From positions 434,001 through 498,000 of the forward strand of contig JAHBYF010000003.1 in NCBI GenBank assembly GCA_019636095.1: a stretch of 64,000 nt of DNA. Direction: 5' to 3'. The notes under the pieces were generated by a model that saw only the letters and a program-made list of their open reading frames with translations, ran no database searches and was not told the DNA's origin. Made by a program: the position numbers and the translations under genes. The stretch comes from Hyphomonadaceae bacterium (GTDB taxonomy: Bacteria > Pseudomonadota > Alphaproteobacteria > Caulobacterales > Aquidulcibacteraceae). Position 1 is the first letter of the stretch, and the number at the start of each line of letters is the position of its first letter. Positions 8,529 to 16,462 of the stretch are shown one piece after another.

Positions 8529-9317
8529 CTAGGCCTTCGGCTTCTTGCCGTTGCCGTTGACCTTCCAGGGCATCTCGCCCTTCTCCATCATGTCTTCGAG
8601 CACTTGGCGGTCACGCAGCGTGTCCATCGAGCGCCAGAAGCCAGTGTGCTTGTAGGCCATCAGCTTGTTGTCCTTGATCAGCCGCTCGAACGGCTCGACC
8701 ACAAGTTCTTCACCGTCATTCATGTAGTCGAAGATCGCGGGCTTCAGCAGGAAGAAGCCGCCATTGATCCAGATCTCGGAGCGATCCGACGTGATGAAGC
8801 GGTTGACCTTGCCGTCATCGTTGATGTCGGCGAGGTGGTAGGTCACCGGCGGGTGCACGGCGAGGAAGCAAGCGATCTTATCGCTGGCTTTGAACTTCGC
8901 GATCATGTCGTCGAGGTTCACGTCAGAAAGACCATCGCTGTAATTGGCGCAGAACATCTCTTCGTTCTTCACATGATCGCGCACGGCCCAGAGGCGGCTG
9001 CCGATATTGCGCCAGACGCCAGTGTCGATCATCGCCACGCGCCAATCTTCTTCACGCGGCCCAAGCAGCTCGACCTTCGAGCCTTCGACGATCACGTCGC
9101 CGTAGGTCTGTGTTTTGTAGTTAAGGAAAAACTCCTTAACTGTGTTGGCCTTGTAGCCGAGGCAGAGCACGAAATCCTTGTGCCCGTACTGGCTGTAGTA
9201 ATTCATAACATGCCAAAGGATCGGCTGATGGCCGATCGGGATCATCGGTTTTGGCACACTCTCGGAATACTCGCGGATGCGCGTCCCGAGACCGCCGCAG
9301 AATAGAACGACTTTCAT
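8529..9317 (-). CDS. rfbF: Glucose-1-phosphate cytidylyltransferase
   Basis: 262 aa, full length for RfbF/DdhA. The nucleotidyltransferase motif GGLGTRIREYSESVPKPM is at the N-terminus, followed by the conserved QPILWHVMNYY region. It makes CDP-glucose from CTP and glucose-1-phosphate, the entry step to CDP-dideoxy or CDP-amino sugars. It is first in the operon with the deacetylase and aminotransferase. No typical CDP-glucose 4,6-dehydratase is adjacent; the SDR at 14269-15321 is a candidate for a later step. Confidence 0.95.
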   Translation of the reverse strand: MKVVLFCGGLGTRIREYSESVPKPMIPIGHQPILWHVMNYYSQYGHKDFVLCLGYKANTVKEFFLNYKTQTYGDVIVEGSKVELLGPREEDWRVAMIDTGVWRNIGSRLWAVRDHVKNEEMFCANYSDGLSDVNLDDMIAKFKASDKIACFLAVHPPVTYHLADINDDGKVNRFITSDRSEIWINGGFFLLKPAIFDYMNDGEELVVEPFERLIKDNKLMAYKHTGFWRSMDTLRDRQVLEDMMEKGEMPWKVNGNGKKPKA

Positions 9318-9624
9318 GACCCCTGCTCACGAAGGCTTGGCGCGCTTCTCGCGCAAGCCGTTAAGGGTGCAACACCCATGCCGTAGGTGTTGTTACGCGC
9401 ACCAATTCGCCGCCTCGTCAACAAGCTCGTCAGATAGGCGGAAAACACATCCAGTTGGGCGTTTTGCTTGACAAACCGCTCCCTCTGACGGCACCTGGAA
9501 AATCCCGACAAAATTTGGAAGTCATCACCGGCGCGCGAGTGGCCGTGGACGCAAAATCGTGCGGCCCGGAACGTGCTTTACGCGCTGGTGAACGGCGAAC
9601 CGTCGCGATTTAGGAAAGCAGTCC
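9318..9624. other. Divergent intergenic region between rfbF and the DUF4910 gene
   Basis: 307 bp with no gene. It holds a perfect 7-bp inverted repeat (CAACACC/GGTGTTG, 9370-9376 and 9386-9392) that may be an operator. A TTGACA at 9468-9473 faces the + gene but has no convincing -10 at the right spacing. AGGAAAG just before 9625 is the ribosome-binding site of the + gene. Confidence 0.5.
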
Positions 9625-10953
9625 ATGCCCGTTATTCGTGAGTCAGTGGTCAACCAGCTCTACAAGCCGGGCATCGGCCAAGAGCTCTGGGACTTCGCCA
9701 ACACCCTTTACCCGATCTGCCGCTCAATCTCGGGCAACGGCGTCCGCGAGACGCTGGGCCACATCAAGTCGAAGATTGACCTCCAGATCCACGAAGTTCC
9801 CTCAGGCACACAGGCCTTCGATTGGACGATCGCGCCGGAATGGAACGTCCGCGACGCCTGGATCAAAGACCCCCAGGGCAACAAGATCATCGACTTCAAG
9901 AAGCACAACCTGCACGTCTTGAACTATTCCGCCCCGATCAACGGCAAATTCCAACTGGCGGACCTCAAGAAACACATCTTCACGATGCCGGATCAGCCCG
10001 ACCTGATCCCGTACCGCACGAGCTATTACAACATCAACTGGGGCTTCTGCATGAGCCACGACCAGTTGATGAGCCTGCCGGACGGCGAGTACGAGGCGTT
10101 CATTGATTCCGACCACAACCCGAACGGCTCGCTGACCTACGGCGAGTACTTCATCCAAGGTGAGTCAGACGAGATTTTCCTATTCTCGGCCCATTGCTGC
10201 CACCCCTCGCTTGCCAACGACAATTGCTCAGGCATGAGCGTCAACACCCACCTCGCCCGGGCGCTGACCGAACTGAAGGGCAAGACCCGCTATTCATACC
10301 AATTCATCTTCGCGCCAGGCACGATCGGCTCGATCACCTGGCTCAGCCGCAACGAAGACAAGATCAAGCGCATCAAGAACGGCCTGATCCTGTCGTGCGT
10401 CGGCGATCCCGGCGGCCCGACCTACAAACGCAGCCAAGCCGGCGACGCGATCGTTGACCGCGCCGTCGAAAAGATCCTGCGTGACGAAGAAGCGACGCCG
10501 AACATCGTCGACTTCTGGCCCTACGGCTACGACGAGCGCCAATACAATTCGCCGGCGTTCCGCTTGAACGTTGGCCTTCTGCTCCGCTCGCGCTTTGGCC
10601 TCTTCCCGGAATACCATACGTCAGCCGACAACATGGAATTCCTGAAGCCCGAAGCACTTGAGAAATCGTACAAGCACACGATGCAAGTAATCGACATCAT
10701 GGAGAACGAGTACAAGACGGTGAATCTTGCGCCGCACGGTGAACCGAACCTTGGCAAGCGCGGTCTCTACGGCGCCATCGGCGGCGACAAGAAAGCCTAC
10801 GACGCCAACCTGCCCGTGTTCTGGATGCTGAACCAATCCGACGGCCAGCACTCGCTCTTGGACATCGCCCAGCGCGCCAAGCTGCCCTACGAACGCATCC
10901 ACGATGCGGCGAAGGTGCTGAGCGAAAACGGCCTGCTCGAAGTCAAAGGCTGA
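9625..10953 (+). CDS. DUF4910/DUF2172 aminopeptidase-like protein of a sugar cluster
   Basis: 442 aa. It has the M28-like metal-site signature HCCHPSLANDNCSG near the middle and a C-terminal winged-helix-like domain (DIAQRAKLPYERIHDAAKVL). It belongs to the cytoplasmic DUF4910 family, often found in surface-polysaccharide loci with RfbF, PIG-L and epimerases. The substrate is unknown; amide cleavage of a modified sugar is one possibility. It has a good AGGAAAG site before the ATG and is divergent from the rfbF operon. Confidence 0.85.
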   Translation: MPVIRESVVNQLYKPGIGQELWDFANTLYPICRSISGNGVRETLGHIKSKIDLQIHEVPSGTQAFDWTIAPEWNVRDAWIKDPQGNKIIDFKKHNLHVLNYSAPINGKFQLADLKKHIFTMPDQPDLIPYRTSYYNINWGFCMSHDQLMSLPDGEYEAFIDSDHNPNGSLTYGEYFIQGESDEIFLFSAHCCHPSLANDNCSGMSVNTHLARALTELKGKTRYSYQFIFAPGTIGSITWLSRNEDKIKRIKNGLILSCVGDPGGPTYKRSQAGDAIVDRAVEKILRDEEATPNIVDFWPYGYDERQYNSPAFRLNVGLLLRSRFGLFPEYHTSADNMEFLKPEALEKSYKHTMQVIDIMENEYKTVNLAPHGEPNLGKRGLYGAIGGDKKAYDANLPVFWMLNQSDGQHSLLDIAQRAKLPYERIHDAAKVLSENGLLEVKG

Positions 10954-10977
10954 CAAGCTAACGGCGTGGGGAACGTG

Positions 10978-11013
10978 GGCCGCGGCGCTTAGGTGCGTCG
11001 CGGCCTTTCGTTT
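10978..11013 (+). terminator. Intrinsic terminator after the DUF4910 gene
   Basis: The arms GGCCGCG (10978-10984) and CGCGGCC (10999-11005) pair, with a second inner 3-bp helix, and are followed by TTTCGTTT. Confidence 0.7.
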
Positions 11014-11173
11014 GCGCGAACACGCGTCCGTGATTCACGCGACCGTGAGAATGCGGTCGCTTCGTTCACAACAGCGCGAGACGCCCCCCATCACACGCGT
11101 TGGTGATTGTGCGCGTCTTGTGCGCGTTCGCGAATGTGCGCTCTCCTTCTCGTTGTTAGGAGGGAAGACAATC

Positions 11174-11449
11174 ATGTCCTACAAATTGAAACTCGGTGTA
11201 GCTCTGGCTGTTGCTGCGTTGGCCTTGCCGACGCTTGCGGCGGCCCAGGACCCCACCACACGTCTTGATGTAACCGTGGTCGGCGCCGTTCTCACCAGCG
11301 ACTCCGAGCAAGTGACTGACAGGAACGCCGTCGCCACCCCCGTGCTTCCTATCGTCTACGAGGACGACGCAAACGCTGACGCATCTACCGCGGAAGCGTC
11401 AACCGCTGACGCGGCGGCGAACCTCGGCCATGGTGTCGAGTCTGATTAG
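11174..11449 (+). CDS. Small secreted acidic protein of unknown function
   Basis: 91 aa from the ATG at 11174, chosen because of a strong AGGAGG site 10 nt upstream; an upstream in-frame ATG has none. It has a clear signal peptide (KLKLGVALAVAALALPTLAA, then AQ). The mature part of about 65 residues is acidic and ends in an Ala/Asp/Thr-rich stretch (ANADASTAEAST). No family recognised. Its last 51 bp overlap the convergent transglutaminase-like gene. Confidence 0.7.
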   Translation: MSYKLKLGVALAVAALALPTLAAAQDPTTRLDVTVVGAVLTSDSEQVTDRNAVATPVLPIVYEDDANADASTAEASTADAAANLGHGVESD

Positions 11450-12829
11450 GCTTGCCAACTGACCGGCGGCGGCGATCGAACTTGGATCGCCGTCGCCAAT
11501 CGTCAGCGCGATGTGGGCGCTATCGAACTCTCGCAGCGCCAAATCGAAGCTCCGCCAGCGCCCGTCCACATAGGCAACCACCCAGCTGTGCGGAATGAAT
11601 GCGTTGCTCACCCCATGATAGCTCTGCCGCGAATAGGAGACGCCGCTCGCCACCCGCGTCGGGATGCCGGCCGCGCGTCCGAGCGCCGCCAGGAGCACAG
11701 CCGCCTCGGTGCAGTCTCCCTTGCGCCGGTCCAGCGTGTCGAGCGCCGAGTAGTGGCCGTTGAAGTCCGCCTCTTCCAAGTACGGAATGGCGCGTTGCAG
11801 CAGCACTTCCATCTTGCGCGCGTCCGAAACGTCATAGCCACGCGCGGCAGCAGCCATCGCTTGCAGGCGCGGGTGATCGCTCTGCAGCCACGTCGTTGGC
11901 CGCAGCGAGGTCGCAAGGTACGCCGCGTCCGTCGGCAAACCCGGCCCGCAGGTGTTGCAGATATCCAAGGTGACAAAGCCGCCGTCCAAGTGCGCGCGCT
12001 GCTCCCCCGTCTGCGGTAACGGGAACGTCATGCCGTCACGAAATTCATAGCGATAGCGAATGTGCCCGCGCAGCGCTTGCTGCGAAATTTGAAACGGCGC
12101 GCGCTGCGCCACATTCGGGATCACCTGATAAGGCGGATGGCGCTGCTCGGCGGTTGCGCGATCGGTGAGCCGTACGCGAAACGTCTCACCGAACATCGGT
12201 TGGGCGGCTTCCAACAGACGCCCATGCTCCAGCACGAGACGCGCAACGCCACGAAGATCCCCACCCTCGTAGCGCCACCGAACCGCGTTCATCCGCCCTT
12301 GCGCGTCTGGCGCGCCAAGTGCTTGGATCACAATGCGTTCTACGGCCATTGAATCGCTATCGAAGTTCAAGAACTCCAAGCGCGGCGCGTGCTCCGGCGC
12401 CCAATTTTGTACGAGCGCATCGCCGTCATCGAAACGCACGTTCGGCGGCAGCATGATCGTCTCGCGTCCAGCCCCCGCCGGCGTCTCGCGTATAACGTCA
12501 ACGCGGCCGGCGCTCACACTCGCCCGCGTGCGGGTAAGGAACCGCCCAGTCCGCGCCGTAGACTCAATCGAAGAGACGCGCCCATCCGCTTCCTCGTGCA
12601 CCACTGTGCGCGTGGTCGTCCGATTGGCGACGCCGCCACGCTCGCGCAGATAAATCTGTTGGTTCTCGATAAGATCGCGGCCATCTGCACGCGTCTCTAC
12701 CTGAAACGAAACATGCCCCAGCGTCGCACCGCTATCGGCAACGATTGTGTACCAGATCGTCGGCTCACTGGCCGCCGCGACTCCGACCGCCAATGCCGCC
12801 ACACAAAAGAGCGCCGCAACCCGCCTCAT
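11399..12829 (-). CDS. Secreted transglutaminase-like cysteine protease/amidase
   Basis: 476 aa with a signal peptide (RRVAALFCVAALAVGVAAAS). The C-terminal half holds the transglutaminase-like core: the nucleophile Cys in KGDCTEAAVLLAALGRAAGI, the His in IPHSWVVAYVDG and the Asp in WRSFD. The N-terminal 280 residues look like a beta-rich domain. It probably acts in the periplasm; the substrate is unknown. It is flanked by sugar genes but is not clearly part of an operon. Confidence 0.87.
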   Translation of the reverse strand: MRRVAALFCVAALAVGVAAASEPTIWYTIVADSGATLGHVSFQVETRADGRDLIENQQIYLRERGGVANRTTTRTVVHEEADGRVSSIESTARTGRFLTRTRASVSAGRVDVIRETPAGAGRETIMLPPNVRFDDGDALVQNWAPEHAPRLEFLNFDSDSMAVERIVIQALGAPDAQGRMNAVRWRYEGGDLRGVARLVLEHGRLLEAAQPMFGETFRVRLTDRATAEQRHPPYQVIPNVAQRAPFQISQQALRGHIRYRYEFRDGMTFPLPQTGEQRAHLDGGFVTLDICNTCGPGLPTDAAYLATSLRPTTWLQSDHPRLQAMAAAARGYDVSDARKMEVLLQRAIPYLEEADFNGHYSALDTLDRRKGDCTEAAVLLAALGRAAGIPTRVASGVSYSRQSYHGVSNAFIPHSWVVAYVDGRWRSFDLALREFDSAHIALTIGDGDPSSIAAAGQLASLIRLDTMAEVRRRVSG

Positions 12830-13078
12830 GGAGAGACGCTAGTCCAACGCACGCGCGCCGCGGTCTCACGTCTCCGCGAGCAGCGCGCGGATCACCGCAA
12901 CGTGACTCGCCGAGCCACATGCGTCACACGCTGATCCGGTCCATCGCATCGCCCCCATCCCTGGTTAGGAGGATAGCGTTCGCCTCTATCCACGCACTTT
13001 TCGGCTCAACGGCCTGAAAACAACGCCAGTTTCAAAAATCAATCCGGCGGATGGAGAACCGGCGCACAATCGCTGCCC

Positions 13079-13579
13079 GTGTCCCAAGTCCGAGCCCCCA
13101 TCGTTACAGCAGCCAGCGTCGAAGTGTTCTTCACTTCGGCGCTTCGTCTGTTGAGCGGTTTGTTCAGCCTCATCTTGCGCGTTGGTTGGCAGCGACGGAG
13201 CCCACGCTTGACGCGCCGCTTGAGCCGCGCCGAACGCGCGGTCGAATGCCTATTGTTTCTTAAGGCCGTCGCACTGCATCCGCAGCCGGCGCAAAAGCGC
13301 AAAACGCCGCGTTTCACACCACGCGGCTTCAGGCGAACAACAAGTCGGGGCCGCCTGCTCTTTCGAAGCGCCCACATCCGCGCCAAGAAAGCCAATGCGG
13401 TCGATCGGGTCATGGCGCTGATCGAAGCGCTCATGCATCCCGAGCGCGCCGTTCATCACTTCCTGAAAAAACTGCGCTGCGGTCTGCGGTCCGGCCGGCT
13501 CGTACCAGCGGCGCCGCCAAGCGAAAGGCTGGCGCACGTCATCATCGCGCTCACCCGCGCTCTGCTCGACACGTCTTAG
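13079..13579 (+). CDS. Hypothetical basic protein
   Basis: Up to 166 aa, very Arg-rich. A hydrophobic stretch near residues 15-35 is followed by a basic region (TPRGFRRTTSRGRLL) and a helical C-terminal part (VMALIEALMHPERAVHHFL). That block resembles a conserved alphaproteobacterial hypothetical family in style, but this is from memory only. The GTG start lacks a good ribosome-binding site, so the start is uncertain. A reverse-strand frame of 123 codons overlaps it and is less convincing. Confidence 0.45.
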   Translation: MSQVRAPIVTAASVEVFFTSALRLLSGLFSLILRVGWQRRSPRLTRRLSRAERAVECLLFLKAVALHPQPAQKRKTPRFTPRGFRRTTSRGRLLFRSAHIRAKKANAVDRVMALIEALMHPERAVHHFLKKLRCGLRSGRLVPAAPPSERLAHVIIALTRALLDTS

Positions 13580-13696
13580 CCTGACGCACAAATCTTGCGC
13601 ATCGCACCGCGAAATCGGCAACGATTCCGCGGGCGTCGGCGCTTGCCTGCGATTCTTGCGGGCACTAACGGGCGAACGCCGGCAGTCCTCGACGTC

Positions 13697-14272
13697 TTAG
13701 AACCGCACCGGCATCGAACTTGGCTTCACACCGCTCTTTTCCGGCGCGACGAAATCCGGCCAGGCTTTGTCCTTGTCCGACATTTCCGAAACCGGCAGCG
13801 GCCACTTCAGCCCGAAAGCCGGATCGTCATGGCGATAGCCGCCATTAGAGTCCGGCACATACATCGCCGAACAGAGATAGCTCACTTGCGTGTCGTCCAT
13901 CAGCGTCTGATAACCGTGAGCAAAGCCGCGCGGAACGTAGAGCTGGCGGCCGTTCTCGAACGAGAGGTCGAAGCCTTCCCATTTCAGATAGGTGCTTGAA
14001 TGCGGCCGCATGTCGATGATGATGTCGTGCACGGCGCCCTGCAGCGCACGAACGACCTTCACCTCGTAATGCGGGTCGACTTGGAAGTGCATACCGCGAA
14101 CGGTGCCCTTCTTCTTCGAGTACCCGGTATTGTGCTGCGGGTAGCTGACTTCGAGATTGTTCTCGGCAAATTCCTTCATGCAGAAAGAACGGCCGAACCA
14201 ACCGCGATTGTCGCCAAAGGGCGTCATCTCAATGAGGACGACGTCTTGTAGTGTGGTCTTGTGGAATTTCAT
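13697..14272 (-). CDS. RmlC-like dTDP-4-dehydrorhamnose 3,5-epimerase family protein
   Basis: 191 aa, normal for the family. Visible RmlC features are RGMHFQ with the catalytic His, KVVRALQGAVHDIIIDMR with the conserved Lys, YVPRGFAHGY, and a C-terminal DDPAFGLKWPLP block. The DYY motif of typical RmlC reads AMY, so the reaction may differ, for instance C3-only epimerisation. It is coupled to the SDR gene upstream (ATGA, 14269-14272). It probably epimerises a 4-keto nucleotide sugar. Confidence 0.9.
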   Translation of the reverse strand: MKFHKTTLQDVVLIEMTPFGDNRGWFGRSFCMKEFAENNLEVSYPQHNTGYSKKKGTVRGMHFQVDPHYEVKVVRALQGAVHDIIIDMRPHSSTYLKWEGFDLSFENGRQLYVPRGFAHGYQTLMDDTQVSYLCSAMYVPDSNGGYRHDDPAFGLKWPLPVSEMSDKDKAWPDFVAPEKSGVKPSSMPVRF

Positions 14273-15321
14273 TCCGCGGCTACCGCTTGACCGGTTGGGC
14301 GCAACTCGTTGTTGAGCACATCATCAGCCAACAGCTTCTTGATGTGGGCGATGCGGTTGTAACGCGTGCCTTCGAATTCCTCGACCGTGATGCCGCTCTT
14401 CTTGTAGGCGGCGTAGAGTTGCTCGGCGCCCTTCACCGCATCCCATTGCGGCTGGAAGCCCGGCAGCGTGTTCTTGATCTTCTCGAAGCTCACGCGATAG
14501 GAGCGCGGGTCCGGGCCGGCTTCGCTGGTGAGCTCGATCGTCGTGTTCGGCACGATGTCACGCACGATCTCGGCGATCTGACGGACGGTGTAATTGTGCG
14601 CCGTTTGGCCGACGTTGAAGGCTTCGCCGCGAACCAGATCCGCCGGCGCTTCCAACGCCGCGATGAAGGCGCGCGAAATGTCTTCGATGTGAACGATCGG
14701 GCGGATCGGCGTGCCGTCCGACTTCAGCAGGATGACGCCCTTGGTCATGCCCCAAGCGACGAGGTTGTTCAGCACGATGTCAAAGCGTTGGCGCGGCGAT
14801 ACGCCATAGGCAGTGGCCGGGCGGATGAAGACGGGGCAGAACTTTTCATCCGCCAGCGGCTTCACATCGCGCTCAACCAACACCTTCGATTCACCGTAGG
14901 CCGAAACCGGGGCGAGCTTGCCGGTTTCGTCGATCATTTCATCGCCTTCGGTCTTGCCGTAGTTCGAGCACGAAGACGCGAAGATGAATTTCGGCACGCC
15001 GGCTTGCTTGGCGAGTTCAGCAATGCGGACCGAAGCCTTGTGGTTCACATCATAGGTCAGGTTGGGGTTGAGGTTTGAGAGCGGGTCGTTCGAGAGCGCC
15101 GCGAGATGGATCACGGCATCGAAGCCCTCGACGTCTTCCAGACGCACATCGCGCGTATCACGGATGATCGTAGGGATGTCGACAATCGTGCCGCCATCTT
15201 CGAAAGTGCAGCGGGAGTAGAGATCGGCATCCAAGCCGACAACTTCGTGTCCAGCCTTCTGCAGCATCGGCGTCATCACCGTACCGATGTACCCGCGCGA
15301 ACCCGTCAACAGCACCTTCAT
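14269..15321 (-). CDS. Extended SDR: NAD-dependent nucleotide-sugar epimerase/dehydratase/reductase
   Basis: 350 aa from the ATG at 15321, whose product opens directly with the Rossmann strand MKVLLTGSRGYIG. The frame could start 10 codons earlier. The active-site Tyr and Lys are in SAYGESK, with the Ser-rich ASSCSNYG upstream. It modifies a nucleotide-bound sugar; exact reaction (4,6-dehydration, 4-epimerisation or keto reduction) cannot be told. It forms a two-gene operon with the RmlC-like gene and ends the pathway opened by rfbF. Confidence 0.88.
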   Translation of the reverse strand: MKVLLTGSRGYIGTVMTPMLQKAGHEVVGLDADLYSRCTFEDGGTIVDIPTIIRDTRDVRLEDVEGFDAVIHLAALSNDPLSNLNPNLTYDVNHKASVRIAELAKQAGVPKFIFASSCSNYGKTEGDEMIDETGKLAPVSAYGESKVLVERDVKPLADEKFCPVFIRPATAYGVSPRQRFDIVLNNLVAWGMTKGVILLKSDGTPIRPIVHIEDISRAFIAALEAPADLVRGEAFNVGQTAHNYTVRQIAEIVRDIVPNTTIELTSEAGPDPRSYRVSFEKIKNTLPGFQPQWDAVKGAEQLYAAYKKSGITVEEFEGTRYNRIAHIKKLLADDVLNNELRPTGQAVAAE

Positions 15322-15439
15322 GGAACTACTCGCCTCTCTCAAAGCCCGCACGTATCTGAGCCGTCGCGAGCGTCTCTATTCTATGCCGCGGGCGCGCCCC
15401 GCCCCAAGGCCGGACACGTCCGCGCGCTGATGTTTATTC

Positions 15440-15470
15440 ATGCAAAAAGCGCCGCACACGTGCGGCGCTT
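15440..15470 (-). terminator. Intrinsic terminator of the sugar transferase gene
   Basis: Perfect 11-bp arms AAGCGCCGCAC and GTGCGGCGCTT (15447-15470). Read on the minus strand the hairpin is followed by a T run (complement of 15444-15448). It separates the transferase at 15479 from the SDR-RmlC operon. Confidence 0.85.
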
Positions 15471-15478
15471 ATTCCGGC

Positions 15479-16264
15479 TCAAAGTGCGCCGGGATCCTTC
15501 TTCCAGAAAAGCAGCGCCACCGTAGCGGCGATAATTTCGACTTCACGCCACCAGTTCCAGTTTCGAACGTACTCGACGTCATACTTGGTGCGCGCTTGGA
15601 TCTTGGCGTCGGTTTCCGTGGGGCCACGGCAGCCATTGACCTGCGCGAGGCCGGTGACGCCCGGTCGCGCGGTAAAACGCTCCGGATAGGTCGGATCGAC
15701 CTTTTGAAAGTGGATGTCGTGTTCCAGGGCGTGCGGGCGCGGACCAATGATCGACATATCGCCCATCAGCACGTTGAAGAGCTGCGGCAGCTCATCCCAG
15801 CTTGAGCGGCGCAGGAACGAGCCCAGACGCGTAATCCGGGCATCGTGGTGGATCGCCTGCACAACGCCACGATTTTCCATCACCGACATCGTGCGGAACT
15901 TCCAGATCCGGAAAGTCTTGCCGCCAAGACCGCCGCGCTCTTGCCGAAAGATTGAATCGCCGGGGCTGTCCATCTTCACTGCGATCGCGGTGGCGGCCAG
16001 CAGCGGCGCAAGCACGACGAGCGCGGAAGCCGAAGCGCAAATGTCAAAAGCGCGCTTCGACCAGCCTCCCACCGGGCGCTGCTCCACGGCAGGGGCTGTC
16101 TCGACCTTCCGTACAACTTCGACACGTAGGGCGGGGTCAGCAATCGCCGGTGGCGCTGGCGGGGTAATTGCGGTGAGGCGCGGCTGCGCGCGCGAAATCG
16201 TCGGCGCGCGAACTGGTGCTGCGGCGCTAGCGCTTTCTAGGCTAGCTTTCGATATTTCCTGCAT
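15479..16264 (-). CDS. Polyprenyl-phosphate sugar-phosphate transferase (initiating enzyme)
   Basis: 261 aa from the ATG at 16264; a GTG 17 codons earlier is possible. A Pro/Ala-rich N-terminal arm precedes the re-entrant membrane helix (ICASASALVVLAPLLAATAI). The catalytic core is intact: FRQERGGLGGKTFRIWKFRTM, the Asp-Glu dyad in SSWDELPQLFNV, and MSIIGPRP. It transfers sugar-1-phosphate to undecaprenyl phosphate at the inner membrane, starting repeat-unit synthesis. Compare the degenerate paralogue at 1161-1904. Confidence 0.92.
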   Translation of the reverse strand: MQEISKASLESASAAAPVRAPTISRAQPRLTAITPPAPPAIADPALRVEVVRKVETAPAVEQRPVGGWSKRAFDICASASALVVLAPLLAATAIAVKMDSPGDSIFRQERGGLGGKTFRIWKFRTMSVMENRGVVQAIHHDARITRLGSFLRRSSWDELPQLFNVLMGDMSIIGPRPHALEHDIHFQKVDPTYPERFTARPGVTGLAQVNGCRGPTETDAKIQARTKYDVEYVRNWNWWREVEIIAATVALLFWKKDPGAL

Positions 16265-16462
16265 AGCAACCCCGCGTGGCTCGCTTCGTTCTGTGCGAGC
16301 TCTCAGCCTCTTCACTTAAAGACATCGCGTGCGCCTATTGCAAGCACTCACTGATATCTCAGTGCCAAAATTCAACTTCGCTCGCGCACTACGCGAAGCG
16401 TGCGCCAAAGCGAAACAGCTCGCCCCAGCACTGTGGAAAACGCGCGTCCGGCGAAGACGGTC

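Noticed and set aside
9468..9496. TTGACA as a clear promoter for the DUF4910 gene
   Set aside because: No acceptable -10 lies 16-18 bp downstream (GCACCT region).
13250..13621. Reverse-strand frame of 123 codons
   Set aside because: It overlaps a more protein-like + frame, has Cys/Arg-rich composition typical of shadows, and has no good ribosome-binding site.
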